Assembly (NCBI RefSeq): GCF_039729195.1
Contig: NZ_CP155796.1
Location: forward strand, 5,332,001 to 5,396,000
Length of the DNA: 64,000 nucleotides
Source: Mycobacterium sp. DL
GTDB taxonomy: Bacteria > Actinomycetota > Actinomycetes > Mycobacteriales > Mycobacteriaceae
Direction of reading: 5' to 3'
A model generated the notes under the pieces. It saw nothing but the letters and a program-made list of their open reading frames with translations. It ran no database searches and was not told where the DNA came from. A program made the translations under genes and the position numbers. Below, in pieces: positions 24,619 to 33,643 of the stretch (the first letter of the stretch is position 1; every line of letters begins with the position of its first letter).

Positions 24619-25357
24619 CGACGGATTCCGAGCGTTGGATGGTGCCGGTGATGCCGCCGGCGTCCTGGCGCGCAAGCAGCAGCGCGGCCTCGGCCATCGC
24701 TTCGGGCGGTTCGACCATCTCGGGCGGGATCTCGAGCCCGCCGCCGCCGGCCTGCCAGCCCTCGGTCAGCACCACCCGGGACGGGCTCAGGCAGTTCACC
24801 GCGATGTTGTCGGGCTTCAGATCGGCCGCCAGCCCGAGGTAGAGCCGTTCGGCGGCGGCCTTGGACACCCAGTACGCGTTGGCGCCGTGGTCGGTCATCG
24901 CGACGCCGGTCGTCGTCACAGCGATCAACGACCCGCCACCGCGGGCACGCACATGCGGGATCACGGCTTTGGTGACCAGGAAGACGCCGGTGGTGTTGAC
25001 GTCGAGGCACAGCTTCCACCGCTTCAGCGGGGTGGATTCGATCGGACCGAGCCACAGCACACCCGCGTTCGCGACGAGGATGTCGATGCCGCCGAACTCG
25101 GCGACGGTCGCGGCGACCGCGCTGTCGACGGATTCCTCGCTGGTGACGTCGCACGCCACCGGCAGCGCCCGGCCACCCGCGGCGATGATGCGGTCGGCGA
25201 CCGATCCGATGGTGCCCGGCAGCCTGCCCTGCTCTTCAGAGCGGGCCGCCACGGCCACCGAGGCGCCCGCCCCGGCCAGCGCACACGCGATGGTGGCGCC
25301 GATGCCGCGGCTGGCCCCGGCGACGAACGCGACCCGGCCGGATAGGACGCCTGTCAC
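24608..25357 (-). CDS. Short-chain dehydrogenase/reductase
   Basis: 249 aa. VAGASRGIGATIA (cofactor), ANAG (NNAG position) and YWVSK (catalytic Tyr-Lys). Classical SDR probably acting as a beta-hydroxyacyl-CoA or secondary alcohol dehydrogenase. It overlaps the preceding SDR by 4 nt (ATGA). Last three codons and stop are provided by the hairpin repeat, which hints that the repeat reshaped the 3' end. Confidence 0.85.
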   Translation of the reverse strand: MTGVLSGRVAFVAGASRGIGATIACALAGAGASVAVAARSEEQGRLPGTIGSVADRIIAAGGRALPVACDVTSEESVDSAVAATVAEFGGIDILVANAGVLWLGPIESTPLKRWKLCLDVNTTGVFLVTKAVIPHVRARGGGSLIAVTTTGVAMTDHGANAYWVSKAAAERLYLGLAADLKPDNIAVNCLSPSRVVLTEGWQAGGGGLEIPPEMVEPPEAMAEAALLLARQDAGGITGTIQRSESVAAE

Positions 25358-26118
25358 CTGGGCGGAAACCGCAGCGCACCGTCGAGGCGGATGATTTCGC
25401 CGTTGAGATAGTCGTTTTCGATGATGCTCTGCGCGAGTTGCGCGTACTCCGTCGAGCGCCCCATTCGCTTGGGGAAGGGCACCTGCGGGGCCCAGTACTG
25501 CTCGAGCTGGTCGGCCGCCTTTCCGTATGCGGGGGTGTTGATGGTCCCCGGCGCGATGGTGACGACACGAATGCCCAGCGGCGACAGGTCACGCGCGGCG
25601 ACGAGCGTCATCCCCAGCACACCGCCCTTGGCCGCGGCGTAGGGGAGCTGCCCGATCTGGCCCTCGTAGCCCGCGATGGACGCGGTATTGATGATCACGC
25701 CGCGGGCACCCTCGTCGAGCGGCTCCGATCTGGCGATCGCAGCGGCCGAGAGCCGCATGATGTTGAACACCGCGGTGAGGTAGAACTCGATGGTGGTCTT
25801 GAAACCCTCGAGATCCAACGGCGATCCGTCCTTGCCGACGAGACGCCCGCCGCTGGCGGGGCCGCCATGCGTGTCGACGGAGATACGCAGCGGAGCAAGC
25901 GATTCCGCCTCGGCGATCGCTGCGTTGACAGACTCCTCCGAGGTGGCGTCGGTGCGGAGGTAACGCACGCCGAGTTCGGCTTCGAGGGCCTTGCCCTTGT
26001 CGTCGGCCATGTCGGCGACGACGACTTTGGCGCCCGCCGCGTGCAGCCGTCGCACCGTCGCTTCGCCCAGTCCTCCCGCGCCGCCGACGACCAGGGCCGA
26101 ACTACCGGTGATCTGCAT
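25354..26118 (-). CDS. Short-chain dehydrogenase, HSD17B10-like
   Basis: 254 aa. It starts MQITGSSALVVGGAGGLGEATVRRL, close to the opening of type-10 17-beta-HSD/3-hydroxy-2-methylbutyryl-CoA dehydrogenase, with YAAAK as catalytic pair and PGTINTPAY after it. The NNAG position reads THGGPA. ATG 26118 is supported by AAGGAGG 7 nt upstream. It probably oxidises a 2-methyl-3-hydroxyacyl-CoA. The GAGAAT-N3-ATTCTC palindrome lies 36 bp upstream. Confidence 0.86.
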   Translation of the reverse strand: MQITGSSALVVGGAGGLGEATVRRLHAAGAKVVVADMADDKGKALEAELGVRYLRTDATSEESVNAAIAEAESLAPLRISVDTHGGPASGGRLVGKDGSPLDLEGFKTTIEFYLTAVFNIMRLSAAAIARSEPLDEGARGVIINTASIAGYEGQIGQLPYAAAKGGVLGMTLVAARDLSPLGIRVVTIAPGTINTPAYGKAADQLEQYWAPQVPFPKRMGRSTEYAQLAQSIIENDYLNGEIIRLDGALRFPPR

Positions 26119-26153
26119 GTGCGTCCTCCTTGAAACTGACACTCTCAGTGAGA

Positions 26154-26168
26154 GAGAATAGCATTCTC
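26154..26168. promoter_or_regulatory. GAGAAT-N3-ATTCTC operator, copy 2
   Basis: GAGAATAGCATTCTC, perfect 6-bp arms, in the 105-bp divergent region between the SDR pair (start 26118) and meaB (start 26224). The core AATAGCATT is also the core of the hairpin repeats at 24.6 and 51.2 kb. Confidence 0.75.
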
Positions 26169-26223
26169 AATATCGGTATCAAGGTGTGAACAGTGAGGAA
26201 TCCCGCTGCGTAATCTGTCTGGA

Positions 26224-27099
26224 GTGACCATCGACGAGCTCATCGCGGCAGCGGTGGCCGGCTCGGCCAGGGCGACCGGCCGACTGCTCACCCTGGTGGA
26301 GGGTCCACGTCGGCACGATGTGCTCGATGCGTTGGGAGACGTCGTCCCGGCGCGGGTGGTCGGCATCACCGGACCGCCCGGCGCCGGAAAATCGACGACG
26401 GTCGGCGCCCTGGTGGGCGCGTACCGGGCCAAGGGGCTGCGGGTGGCGGTGCTCGCCGTCGATCCGTCCTCGCCCTACAGCGGTGGCGCGCTGCTGGGTG
26501 ACCGGATTCGGATGGCCGCCCACATCAACGATCCCGACGTGCTGATCCGGTCCGTGGCGGCGCGCGGGCATCTCGGCGGCCTCGCCGCAGCCGTGCCCGC
26601 AGCCATCAGACTCCTGACCGCGCTGTCCTATGACTTGGTCGTCCTCGAGACCGTCGGAGTCGGGCAGTCAGAGATCGAGATCGCGGCGGTCGCCGAGCCG
26701 ACCGTGGTGATCCTGAACCCCGGCGCCGGCGACGCGGTGCAGGCCGCCAAAGCGGGGCTTCTCGAGGTGGCCGACATCGTCGTCGTGAACAAGGCCGACC
26801 GTGACGGTGCCGACCAGACGGTGCGTGACCTGCATGCAGAGACCGAGGCCCCGATCCTCAAACTTGTTGCCGCACAGGGTGAGGGCATCGTCGAACTGGT
26901 CGACGCGATCGACGCGTACCATCGCAGCGACACGGCGCCTCGGCGGATCGCCCGTGCGCGTTCTCAGATTCTGTCGTTGGCGCAGACGCGGTTGCGCAGC
27001 CACCCGGATCTGGAGCGACTGGCGCAAGCGGTCGCCGACGGCCGCGACGATCCCTACACCGCCGCGGAGCGACTCTTCGGTTCTCCTGCCGAATCCTGA
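26224..27099 (+). CDS. meaB: MeaB/ArgK-type G3E GTPase, mutase chaperone
   Basis: 291 aa. G3E P-loop GTPase that loads and protects B12 in acyl-CoA mutases. Walker A GPPGAGKST at 50-58, switch region ETVGVGQSE at 142-150, base-specificity NKAD at 189-192. Slightly shorter than canonical MeaB (about 330), with a reduced C-terminal dimerisation arm. GTG 26224 starts it. Given the mutase genes at 16048-18038, it is likely dedicated to that enzyme rather than to housekeeping MCM. Its 3' end overlaps the convergent TetR gene by 46 nt. Confidence 0.88.
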   Translation: MTIDELIAAAVAGSARATGRLLTLVEGPRRHDVLDALGDVVPARVVGITGPPGAGKSTTVGALVGAYRAKGLRVAVLAVDPSSPYSGGALLGDRIRMAAHINDPDVLIRSVAARGHLGGLAAAVPAAIRLLTALSYDLVVLETVGVGQSEIEIAAVAEPTVVILNPGAGDAVQAAKAGLLEVADIVVVNKADRDGADQTVRDLHAETEAPILKLVAAQGEGIVELVDAIDAYHRSDTAPRRIARARSQILSLAQTRLRSHPDLERLAQAVADGRDDPYTAAERLFGSPAES

Positions 27100-27686
27100 C
27101 CCGAGCCAGGCAGATCCAGCATGCGGCGCGTCATCTGCGTCAACTGGGCGCGGAGCGTGGGCGCGTCGAAGTCGGCGATGAGAGGGTGCATGACCGCGAC
27201 GCTGATCGCGCTCGACAGCATTGCCGCGTGGAAGCGTGCCTCGACACCGGCCTCGGTGCCCAGCAGTGCGGCGTAGAGGCGCTCGATGAATCGTTGGAAC
27301 GGTTCGTGTTCGGCCTGCAGGCGGATGATCACCGGATCGAACTGCAGCACGCTGACCACCCCGCGGCGTTCGATGGCCTGGTCGATCATCCGGTCGAGGA
27401 GAACTTCGCGCGCCTGTACCGGGTGCCCCGCGGCCTCAGCAGCTTCGACCGCATCCTCCAGTGTGGCCATCTCCCGCTCGGTGATGGCGACGACGATCTC
27501 TTCCTTGGTCTTGAACTGCCGGTAGACGGCGGCCTTCGTCACGCCCATCGCGTCGGCGATCATCTGCAGAGACGTTCCGCTGACGCCGTGCTCGGCGATC
27601 AATTTCAACGCTGCGTCGAGCACCCTGGTCTGCGCGGCGGTGCGCGTGATCTCGCTGAACCTGCGATCTTGCTGTGCGGAGGTCAC
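27054..27686 (-). CDS. TetR/AcrR family regulator
   Basis: 210 aa. HTH: TRVLDAALKLIAEHGVSGTSLQMIADAMGVTKAAVYRQFKTKEEI, standard TetR_N. GTG 27686 is the start. It is divergent from the membrane/cytochrome-oxidase-like operon at 27792, and two strong palindromes occupy the shared promoter, so it is very likely an autorepressor of that operon. Effector unknown; a hydrophobic pocket is expected. Confidence 0.86.
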   Translation of the reverse strand: MTSAQQDRRFSEITRTAAQTRVLDAALKLIAEHGVSGTSLQMIADAMGVTKAAVYRQFKTKEEIVVAITEREMATLEDAVEAAEAAGHPVQAREVLLDRMIDQAIERRGVVSVLQFDPVIIRLQAEHEPFQRFIERLYAALLGTEAGVEARFHAAMLSSAISVAVMHPLIADFDAPTLRAQLTQMTRRMLDLPGSGQDSAGEPKSRSAAV

Positions 27687-27722
27687 ATTGCTGAGCCTAG
27701 CTCCTCAGCTGTTGACCCCGCG

Positions 27723-27761
27723 GTTGCCGATCGGCTACTTTCGCAGTTGCCGATCGGCAAC
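27723..27761. promoter_or_regulatory. Tandem TetR-type operators
   Basis: GTTGCCGATCGGCTAC (27723-27738, one mismatched pair) and GTTGCCGATCGGCAAC (27746-27761, perfect 16-bp palindrome) start 23 bp apart, about two helical turns. They lie between the TetR start (27686) and the first membrane gene (27792). Two sites on one helix face fit cooperative dimer binding. Confidence 0.75.
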
Positions 27762-27791
27762 CAACCGCTGAGGACGATAGAGGGCGCGACG

Positions 27792-28499
27792 ATGAGACGC
27801 ACGGATGGCGAACTGATCCTGTTCTGGACATTGCCCGTGGTGGCCGTCATCTGGGTATCGGCGTTTCTGCTCTTTCCGGGATTCGTGCACCCGATGTCGC
27901 CAACCATGCCGGCCGAGGAGGTCGCCGCCTTCTATCGCGATGAGACCGCGCGGATCCGGTACAGCATGATCCTGTTCAACTGGTTCGGGGTCGGATTGAT
28001 ACCGCTGTTGATGCTGTTGGTGATTCAGGTCCGGCGGATGGCTCACCGGACGCCGATCCTGTCCTACAGTCTGCTGGCCTGTGCCGGCGGTCCGCCCTGC
28101 CTTTTCCTGATTGCCAACATGTTCTGGTTGTTGGGAGCCTTCCGACCGGACCGAGCTCCGGAGTTGACGCAAATGTTCAACGATCTCGCGTGGCTGACGT
28201 TCACGATTCTTGTTCCGTACCTGATCGCGCAATGTTTGTTGCTGGCGCTGGCGATTTACTGGGATCAACAGCCTCGACCCGTCTTCACATTGTGGGTCGC
28301 ACACTTCAATGTTGTTGTCGCGGTGGCCCTGATGCCCGCCGCCTTCACCGCGCTTGCGATGCGCGGGCCTCTCGCGTGGGACGGCATGTTGTCGTTCTGG
28401 ACCAAGAACGTTGCTATCACTGTGTGGATCGTCGTCATGGGAATCGTTGTTGGCCAAACTATCCGGCGACAGCGCGCACAGGACGGGGTCGCTGTATGA
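27792..28499 (+). CDS. Polytopic membrane protein, family not recognised
   Basis: 235 aa with about six hydrophobic helices (near residues 8-30, 60-82, 92-115, 130-155, 165-185, 205-228). One soluble loop, MSPTMPAEEVAAFYRDETARIRYSM, contains a PAEEVAAFY segment also seen in DUF4386-like membrane proteins. There is no obvious heme or metal motif. ATG 27792 follows the palindromes; its stop overlaps the next ATG by 4 nt. First gene of a four-gene membrane operon ending with COX3- and COX4-like proteins. Confidence 0.7.
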   Translation: MRRTDGELILFWTLPVVAVIWVSAFLLFPGFVHPMSPTMPAEEVAAFYRDETARIRYSMILFNWFGVGLIPLLMLLVIQVRRMAHRTPILSYSLLACAGGPPCLFLIANMFWLLGAFRPDRAPELTQMFNDLAWLTFTILVPYLIAQCLLLALAIYWDQQPRPVFTLWVAHFNVVVAVALMPAAFTALAMRGPLAWDGMLSFWTKNVAITVWIVVMGIVVGQTIRRQRAQDGVAV

Positions 28500-29320
28500 A
28501 CAGACCGGCGTTCGACGTGACGCTGCCCATCGGCTCGACGCTGAGTCGACTGGTGTGGAACATCCGCCACCACCCGAAGAGGGAACTGTGGTTCGCCTGG
28601 TGGGTGATGGTGGTCTTCTACCAGTTGTGGGGCGTGTTGTTCTTTGTGGTCACGCGCGTACAGCCGCCCCCGAGTCCTGCCTGGGACACCCCCACGGTGG
28701 TGCGGTGGATCAATGATCATCAGTTCGGCATTCTCGCTGGGTTCGGTGTGGTGTTCCTGATCTCGGGAATGTGCGCGCCGATGAACGCGCTGCTGGCCTA
28801 CTCGATGCGTCGCATGTCGGTGAGTCCTGTATTCGCGTACTCGTATCTGGTCATGTACGCGCTCAGCGCCATCCCTGGCATGCTGGTGATGGCCATCGCG
28901 ATGACCGTTGGTGCCCTGCGGACGGACCGCGACCCGCAACTGATCCAGTGGCTTTTTGATTTCGCGTTCCTGTCGTTCAGCGGAACCATGGGCGTGTTCT
29001 TGATCGGTTCCCTGGTCTGGATGGTGGCCGTTCTGATCGACAAGAACCGGGTGTTCCCGAAGTGGTTCGGCTACCTCAATCTGTGCAACGCGCTGACCGA
29101 GGTTGTCGTGGCGCCCGCCTGGATTTTCGACCGCGGCGTCTTCGCGTGGAACGGCGCGATCGCCTGGTGGATCAACATGGTCGTGTTCGGGATCTACACC
29201 GGGGCCTTCATCGTGCTGTTGCGCAGGATGATCGAACGTGAAGATTTTGGTGCAGGCCCGCTGCCGGACCATCCGCCCGCAGGAAACCCGGAGGCGTCGA
29301 CTGTGGGTGCAGTTCGATGA
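28496..29320 (+). CDS. Polytopic membrane protein, family not recognised
   Basis: 274 aa, about six membrane helices, related in layout to the previous protein (extracytoplasmic loop PSPAWDTPTVVRWINDHQFG, then a long hydrophobic series). The C-terminal 30 residues are soluble and Pro/Gly rich. No enzymatic motif seen. It is coupled by 4-nt overlaps to both neighbours. The two proteins may form a heteromeric membrane unit serving the oxidase-like subunits downstream. Confidence 0.7.
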   Translation: MNRPAFDVTLPIGSTLSRLVWNIRHHPKRELWFAWWVMVVFYQLWGVLFFVVTRVQPPPSPAWDTPTVVRWINDHQFGILAGFGVVFLISGMCAPMNALLAYSMRRMSVSPVFAYSYLVMYALSAIPGMLVMAIAMTVGALRTDRDPQLIQWLFDFAFLSFSGTMGVFLIGSLVWMVAVLIDKNRVFPKWFGYLNLCNALTEVVVAPAWIFDRGVFAWNGAIAWWINMVVFGIYTGAFIVLLRRMIEREDFGAGPLPDHPPAGNPEASTVGAVR

Positions 29321-29910
29321 CGAACCTCGCCGGTCCGAAGATGAAAAGGCGGGACCAGAAGCCACATTTCATCCCTGGGCAGCCGGACATGTGGGCGTTT
29401 GTGCTCTTCGAGTCACTGCTCTTCACCGGCTACTTCTCGGTCTATCTCTTTTCCCGCACCCAGAACGAGGAGCTGTTCCTCCAGTCGCAGGCCGACCTGG
29501 ATCTGCGTTTCGGGGTGTTCAACACAATCGTTTTGCTGCTGAGTTCCTGGGCGATCGCGCGATGCGTCCAAGCCTCCCGCGAGGGAGCGTATCGGTCTGC
29601 GCTGACCAGCGCCTTTCTGACCGTTTTCTTCGGTGTGGTCTTCCTCGTCGCCAAGGTGGTCGAGTGGGTCAAGGAGATCCACATCGGGAACACCTTCACC
29701 AGTGATGAGTTCTTCCAGCACTACTTCTTCCTGACCTCGATCCACTGCCTGCATGTGTTGATCGGCTTTGTGGTGCTCGGGGTCGTCATCTATCGACTGT
29801 GGAGCCCCGCCAGGCGGTCCCAGGAGATTGTCGAGACAGGCGCAACGTATTGGCACACTGTCGATTTCCTGTGGGTGCTCATATTCGCGTTGCTCTACAT
29901 TGTGAGGTGA
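29317..29910 (+). CDS. Cytochrome c oxidase subunit III-like (NorE-type) protein
   Basis: 197 aa, five hydrophobic helices. HFIPGQPDMWAFVLFESLLFTGYFSVYLF and the helix pair ending HYFFLTSIHCLHVLIGFVVLG are the conserved heme-copper oxidase subunit III core; the C terminus WHTVDFLWVLIFALLYI is the family's signature. No catalytic subunit I or II is encoded nearby. NorE of nitric-oxide reductase clusters is a comparable orphan subunit III. Confidence 0.85.
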   Translation: MTNLAGPKMKRRDQKPHFIPGQPDMWAFVLFESLLFTGYFSVYLFSRTQNEELFLQSQADLDLRFGVFNTIVLLLSSWAIARCVQASREGAYRSALTSAFLTVFFGVVFLVAKVVEWVKEIHIGNTFTSDEFFQHYFFLTSIHCLHVLIGFVVLGVVIYRLWSPARRSQEIVETGATYWHTVDFLWVLIFALLYIVR

Positions 29911-29913
29911 ACT

Positions 29914-30210
29914 GTGGGTGTCACATTCAGCAAAAGACTTTTGATCGCCTGGCTGACGCTATCGGCGATGACTCTGGTGTACGTCTGGATGGATCACAGC
30001 GTAGACACCGCCGAAACGTTGCGGGCCAGTCCCGTTGTCACCGTGAGCGCCATTGTGATCGCCCTGATAAAGATGCGCATCATCCTGCGAGAGTTCATGG
30101 AAGTGCGTCACGCGCCGATATGGCTGCGTCGACTGACCGACGGGTGGGTCATGCTCATCGCGACGCTACTGATCGGCACCTACATTGTCGGCTCAACGAT
30201 CGTCGGTTAG
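29914..30210 (+). CDS. COX4/NorF-like small membrane protein
   Basis: 98 aa with three hydrophobic helices, resembling prokaryotic cytochrome c oxidase subunit IV (LLIAWLTLSAMTLVYVW; ALIKMRIILREFMEVRHAP, a positively charged loop typical of the family). GTG 29914 follows the COX3-like stop by 3 nt. Together they form a NorE/NorF-like pair without a catalytic subunit. Confidence 0.8.
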   Translation: MGVTFSKRLLIAWLTLSAMTLVYVWMDHSVDTAETLRASPVVTVSAIVIALIKMRIILREFMEVRHAPIWLRRLTDGWVMLIATLLIGTYIVGSTIVG

Positions 30211-30223
30211 CGCAACTGGGCAG

Positions 30224-31849
30224 CTAGGAGTCGCGCCAGGACACCGATGTGCCGGTGGCGACGGCGTGGCCGGCCCGGTAGCCGAACACCATGGCCGGAC
30301 CGAGGGTTCCGCCCGCGCCGCCGTAGGCCTTCCCGGTGGCGCCGGCCATGGCGTTGCCCGCGGCGAACAGACCGGTGATCGCGGTGCCGTTGACGTGGAG
30401 GACGCGGCCGTCGCGGTCGGTTCGTGGGCCGCCTTTGGTGCCCATCGCGCCGATGGACACCGGTACCGCGAAGTACGGGGCGGTGTCGATGGGGCCGAGG
30501 GTCCTCCCGGCGGGGGTGGTCGCCTTGTCATCGCCCCAGTACCCGTCGTATGCGCTTGCGCCGCGGCCGAACTCGGGATCGACGTCCCCGGCGACGGCGG
30601 CGTTCCACGCGTGCAGCGTCCGTCTCAGGCCGTCGGCGTCGATCCCGGTCTTGTCGCTGAGTTCGTCGAGATCGGTGGACTGGCAGAACCAATCGGGGAT
30701 GGGTCCGTCCGGATCGACTCCGAGGAAGCCGTAGTGCTTGAGGTGCAGCGAGTCGAACACGATCCAGGCCGGGTCGTTGGCGTACCCGAGTCTGGGGTCC
30801 AGGAAGTGGAACGGACCCGCCATCGAGTTGTACTCGCCCGCCTCGTTGAGAAACCGGTTGCCGGCCCGATTGACGATGATGCTTCTCGGGCGGGTGCGCT
30901 CGAGTCGGACGCTGCGGCTGCGGGGGTGGCCGTTGAAGGTGTCGCCGGGGATCTGCACGATGGGAACCCACCACGCCTCGCCCATGTTGGCCAGGTCGGC
31001 GCCGTGCGCCATCGCCATCCGCAACCCGTCGCCGGTGTTGGTGGGTGGGGAGACCGCACCGCGCATCGGGCCCCGCAGATACGCCTCGACCAGACGTTCG
31101 TCCCACTCGAAGCCGCCGGTGCCCAGTACCACGCCGTGGCGCGCGCGCACCTGGAACTCGCTGTCACCCTGAGCAATTCGCACCCCGACGATCCCCAGCG
31201 GATCAGCGATCAGCTCGACGGCACGCGAATCGGTCTGGGGGACCACGCCCGCATCGAGCAGACCCTTCAACAGCCCGGCGATCAATGCCGTCCCGGCCAC
31301 GCAGAAGTCGCCCGACATGTCCTCGACAGAGGCGTGGATGCGGGCACGTGTCTCGGCGTCGATGCCGACGTTGCTGAAATCGGCCGGGAAGGAGGTGATT
31401 CGGTTGCTCCAGGCGCCGAGCCGCGACAGGTCGAAGGGCCGGGCGTTCAGTGACCGTCCGCCTGCGGGTCGACCGCCGGGTAGTTCCGGCTTGTAGTCCG
31501 GGAACCCTGCGGCAACCTCGAACTCGAGCTCGCTGTGCGCCTCGACGAAGTCGAGCATCGCCGCCCCGGTGCCGACAAACGTCTCCACCAGTTCGTCGTC
31601 CATGTAGCCGAGGGACTGGGCGCGCAGGTAGGCCATCGCATCCTCGGCGGTCAGCTCACCTTCAGAGGACCGGCGGTGGGCGGGAATCCACACGATCCCG
31701 CCGGACACCGCGGTCGTCCCGCCGACAGTCGCCGCTTTCTCGTACACCGCCACCGAGGCGCCGTTGGCCGCCGCGGTCAGCGCCGCGGTCAGCCCCGCGC
31801 CGCCACTGCCGAGCACGACGACATCGACGTCGTGGTCCCAATCGGTCAC
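30224..31849 (-). CDS. FAD-dependent KstD-like dehydrogenase
   Basis: 541 aa, FAD_binding_2 family (3-ketosteroid-delta1-dehydrogenase / fumarate reductase flavoprotein). FAD site VVVLGSGGAGLTAALTAA at the N terminus. Two residues of the KstD active site appear conserved: Tyr340 (NEAGEY) and the Tyr509-x3-Gly513 pair (GKAYGGAG), matching Tyr318 and Tyr487/Gly491 of Rhodococcus KstD1 by eye. It should introduce a C=C next to a ketone. GTG 31849 has GGGAG upstream. Followed on the same strand, upstream, by the IclR gene. Confidence 0.83.
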   Translation of the reverse strand: MTDWDHDVDVVVLGSGGAGLTAALTAAANGASVAVYEKAATVGGTTAVSGGIVWIPAHRRSSEGELTAEDAMAYLRAQSLGYMDDELVETFVGTGAAMLDFVEAHSELEFEVAAGFPDYKPELPGGRPAGGRSLNARPFDLSRLGAWSNRITSFPADFSNVGIDAETRARIHASVEDMSGDFCVAGTALIAGLLKGLLDAGVVPQTDSRAVELIADPLGIVGVRIAQGDSEFQVRARHGVVLGTGGFEWDERLVEAYLRGPMRGAVSPPTNTGDGLRMAMAHGADLANMGEAWWVPIVQIPGDTFNGHPRSRSVRLERTRPRSIIVNRAGNRFLNEAGEYNSMAGPFHFLDPRLGYANDPAWIVFDSLHLKHYGFLGVDPDGPIPDWFCQSTDLDELSDKTGIDADGLRRTLHAWNAAVAGDVDPEFGRGASAYDGYWGDDKATTPAGRTLGPIDTAPYFAVPVSIGAMGTKGGPRTDRDGRVLHVNGTAITGLFAAGNAMAGATGKAYGGAGGTLGPAMVFGYRAGHAVATGTSVSWRDS

Positions 31850-31877
31850 CGCTGTCTCCCTCCGGTCGTTCCCGCCC

Positions 31878-32591
31878 TCAGCTGAGGAGGGCCGATAATT
31901 CGTTGGCCGCCTTGATGACTGAGTCGCGACCTTCTACGACGACGTCTTCACGATGTGAGATCAGGTTGATGCACGTGGGCGGCGACGGCGGCCTGCGGCG
32001 CACCGGCACCGCCAGGCCGAAGGTGTTGGGTTCGATCTCGCCGTGGGTGATCACCCAACCCTGCTGGCGGGCCAGCGGCACGAGCGGGCGCTCTGCGGGA
32101 CGTGGCGCCATGCTCGCCAGTAGCGCGATGCCGGCGGCGCCACGCTCGAGCGGGTACCGGCTGCCCTCGTGGAACGACAGTTGGTAGAAGACGTTGGTGG
32201 GGACCATCACCGCAACCGCGACCTGCTGATCGCCCTCGGCCACCAGCAGTGACACGGTGGTGCCGAGTTCGTCGGCGAGACCACGCAGGGTCGGCACACA
32301 CAGCTGGCGGACGTTGTTGTCGAACGAAGCGCCGAGCACGGCCAGTGCTGCCGCGGACCGGTACCGACCGTCCTCACCTTTGGCGATGAACCGGAACTGG
32401 GCCAGCGTGCTGAGGAGTCGGTAGGCGATCGTGCGGTGCACCCCGATGTCGTCGGCGACCTGGGTGACGGTCAGCCCCGCCGGTGAATTGGCGACCAACT
32501 GCAGAGCGCTCAGACCCCGGGCGAGCGTCTGCGATCCGGGTGCACCGGGGGTCGCCGCAGGTGTCCCCGGTTCGACAAACGGTCGAGTCAT
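31878..32591 (-). CDS. IclR family regulator
   Basis: 237 aa. Winged HTH: LARGLSALQLVANSPAGLTVTQVADDIGVHRTIAYRLLSTLAQ; the effector domain follows (LRGLADELGTTVSLLVAEGDQ, GSRYPLERGAAGIALLA). IclR proteins often govern aromatic-acid operons. ATG 32591 has AAGGAAGG upstream. It is divergent from the ten-gene operon at 32749, which is its most likely target, and upstream of the KstD-like gene on its own strand. Confidence 0.85.
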   Translation of the reverse strand: MTRPFVEPGTPAATPGAPGSQTLARGLSALQLVANSPAGLTVTQVADDIGVHRTIAYRLLSTLAQFRFIAKGEDGRYRSAAALAVLGASFDNNVRQLCVPTLRGLADELGTTVSLLVAEGDQQVAVAVMVPTNVFYQLSFHEGSRYPLERGAAGIALLASMAPRPAERPLVPLARQQGWVITHGEIEPNTFGLAVPVRRRPPSPPTCINLISHREDVVVEGRDSVIKAANELSALLS

Positions 32592-32685
32592 ACGGGCCTT
32601 CCTTGACAGGCGCACTCATGAGAGTGATGCTCTGACTATAGTGCACGTAGATGTGCGATAAATGAGCAGAGTGCTTACAACATAC

Positions 32686-32700
32686 GAGAATTCGATTCTC
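32686..32700. promoter_or_regulatory. GAGAAT-N3-ATTCTC operator, copy 3
   Basis: GAGAATTCGATTCTC with C and G extending the symmetry on each side (32685-32701). It lies 49 bp upstream of the hydrolase GTG (32749) and 95 bp from the IclR start, so the meta-cleavage operon probably answers to both IclR and this motif's binder. Confidence 0.75.
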
Positions 32701-32748
32701 GCCGTCAAGGCCTGAGGCGAGGCCCGACCACACGGAAAGGGGTGCGGG

Positions 32749-33615
32749 GTGGCGGAGTTCGAGAGCGTGTGGAGCGACCTTCAGGGTGTCGCGTTCTCCC
32801 AGGGGTATCTCGACGCCGGCGGAGTCCGTACCCGCTACCTGCACGCCGGTGACCCGCACAGTCCTGCGCTGGTGCTGCTGCACGGGTCGGGGGGCCACGC
32901 CGAGGCCTATGTCCGCAATCTGCAGGCGCACGCCGAACACTTCTCGACCTGGTCGATCGACATGCTCGGCCACGGGTACACCGACAAGCCGGGACATGAC
33001 CTCGAGATTGCGCACTACGTCGATCATCTGGTCGCGTTCCTCGACGCGATCGGCGCCGAACGCGCCGACATCAGCGGTGAGTCGCTGGGTGGCTGGGTCG
33101 CCGCCCGCATCGCGGTGGATCACCCAGAACGGGTGCGGCGCCTGGTGCTCAACACCGCCGGCGGCTCGCAGGCCGATCCCGAGGTGATGAAGCGGATCGT
33201 CAGTTTGTCGATGGCCGCGGCAGAGGATCCGACGTGGGAAACGGTGCAGGCACGCATCAAATGGCTGATGGCCGACAAGTCGAAGGACTACGACGACATC
33301 GTCGCCAGTCGGCAGCGCGTCTATCGGCAACCCGGGTTCGTCTCCGCGATGAAAGACATCATGGCGCTGCAGGATCCGCAGATCCGCGCGCGCAATCTGC
33401 TCGGCCCCGACGAGTACGGCGCGATCACCGCGCCCACCCTCGTGTTGTGGACCAGCGACGATCCGACCGCCGATGTCGACGAGGGTCGCCGCATCGCCTC
33501 GATGATCCCCGGCGCCCGGTTCGAGGTGATGCCGGGTTGCGGGCACTGGCCGCAGTACGAGGACCCCAAGACATTCGACCGGCTGCATCTGGACTTCCTG
33601 TTGGGGGTGCGATGA
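32749..33615 (+). CDS. Alpha/beta hydrolase, meta-cleavage-product hydrolase-like
   Basis: 288 aa. Nucleophile Ser112 in GESLGG; oxyanion [12 protein letters not shown]; acid Asp in WTSDDPTAD; His in GCGHWPQYE near the C terminus. Order and length match MhpC/BphD/HsaD C-C hydrolases, which split the ring-opened product of an extradiol dioxygenase. First gene of the operon, with the dioxygenase two genes downstream. GTG 32749 follows AAAGGGG. Confidence 0.87.
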   Translation: MAEFESVWSDLQGVAFSQGYLDAGGVRTRYLHAGDPHSPALVLLHGSGGHAEAYVRNLQAHAEHFSTWSIDMLGHGYTDKPGHDLEIAHYVDHLVAFLDAIGAERADISGESLGGWVAARIAVDHPERVRRLVLNTAGGSQADPEVMKRIVSLSMAAAEDPTWETVQARIKWLMADKSKDYDDIVASRQRVYRQPGFVSAMKDIMALQDPQIRARNLLGPDEYGAITAPTLVLWTSDDPTADVDEGRRIASMIPGARFEVMPGCGHWPQYEDPKTFDRLHLDFLLGVR

Positions 33616-33643
33616 GCACCCACGCGCCGAACCGAGTGCGCCG

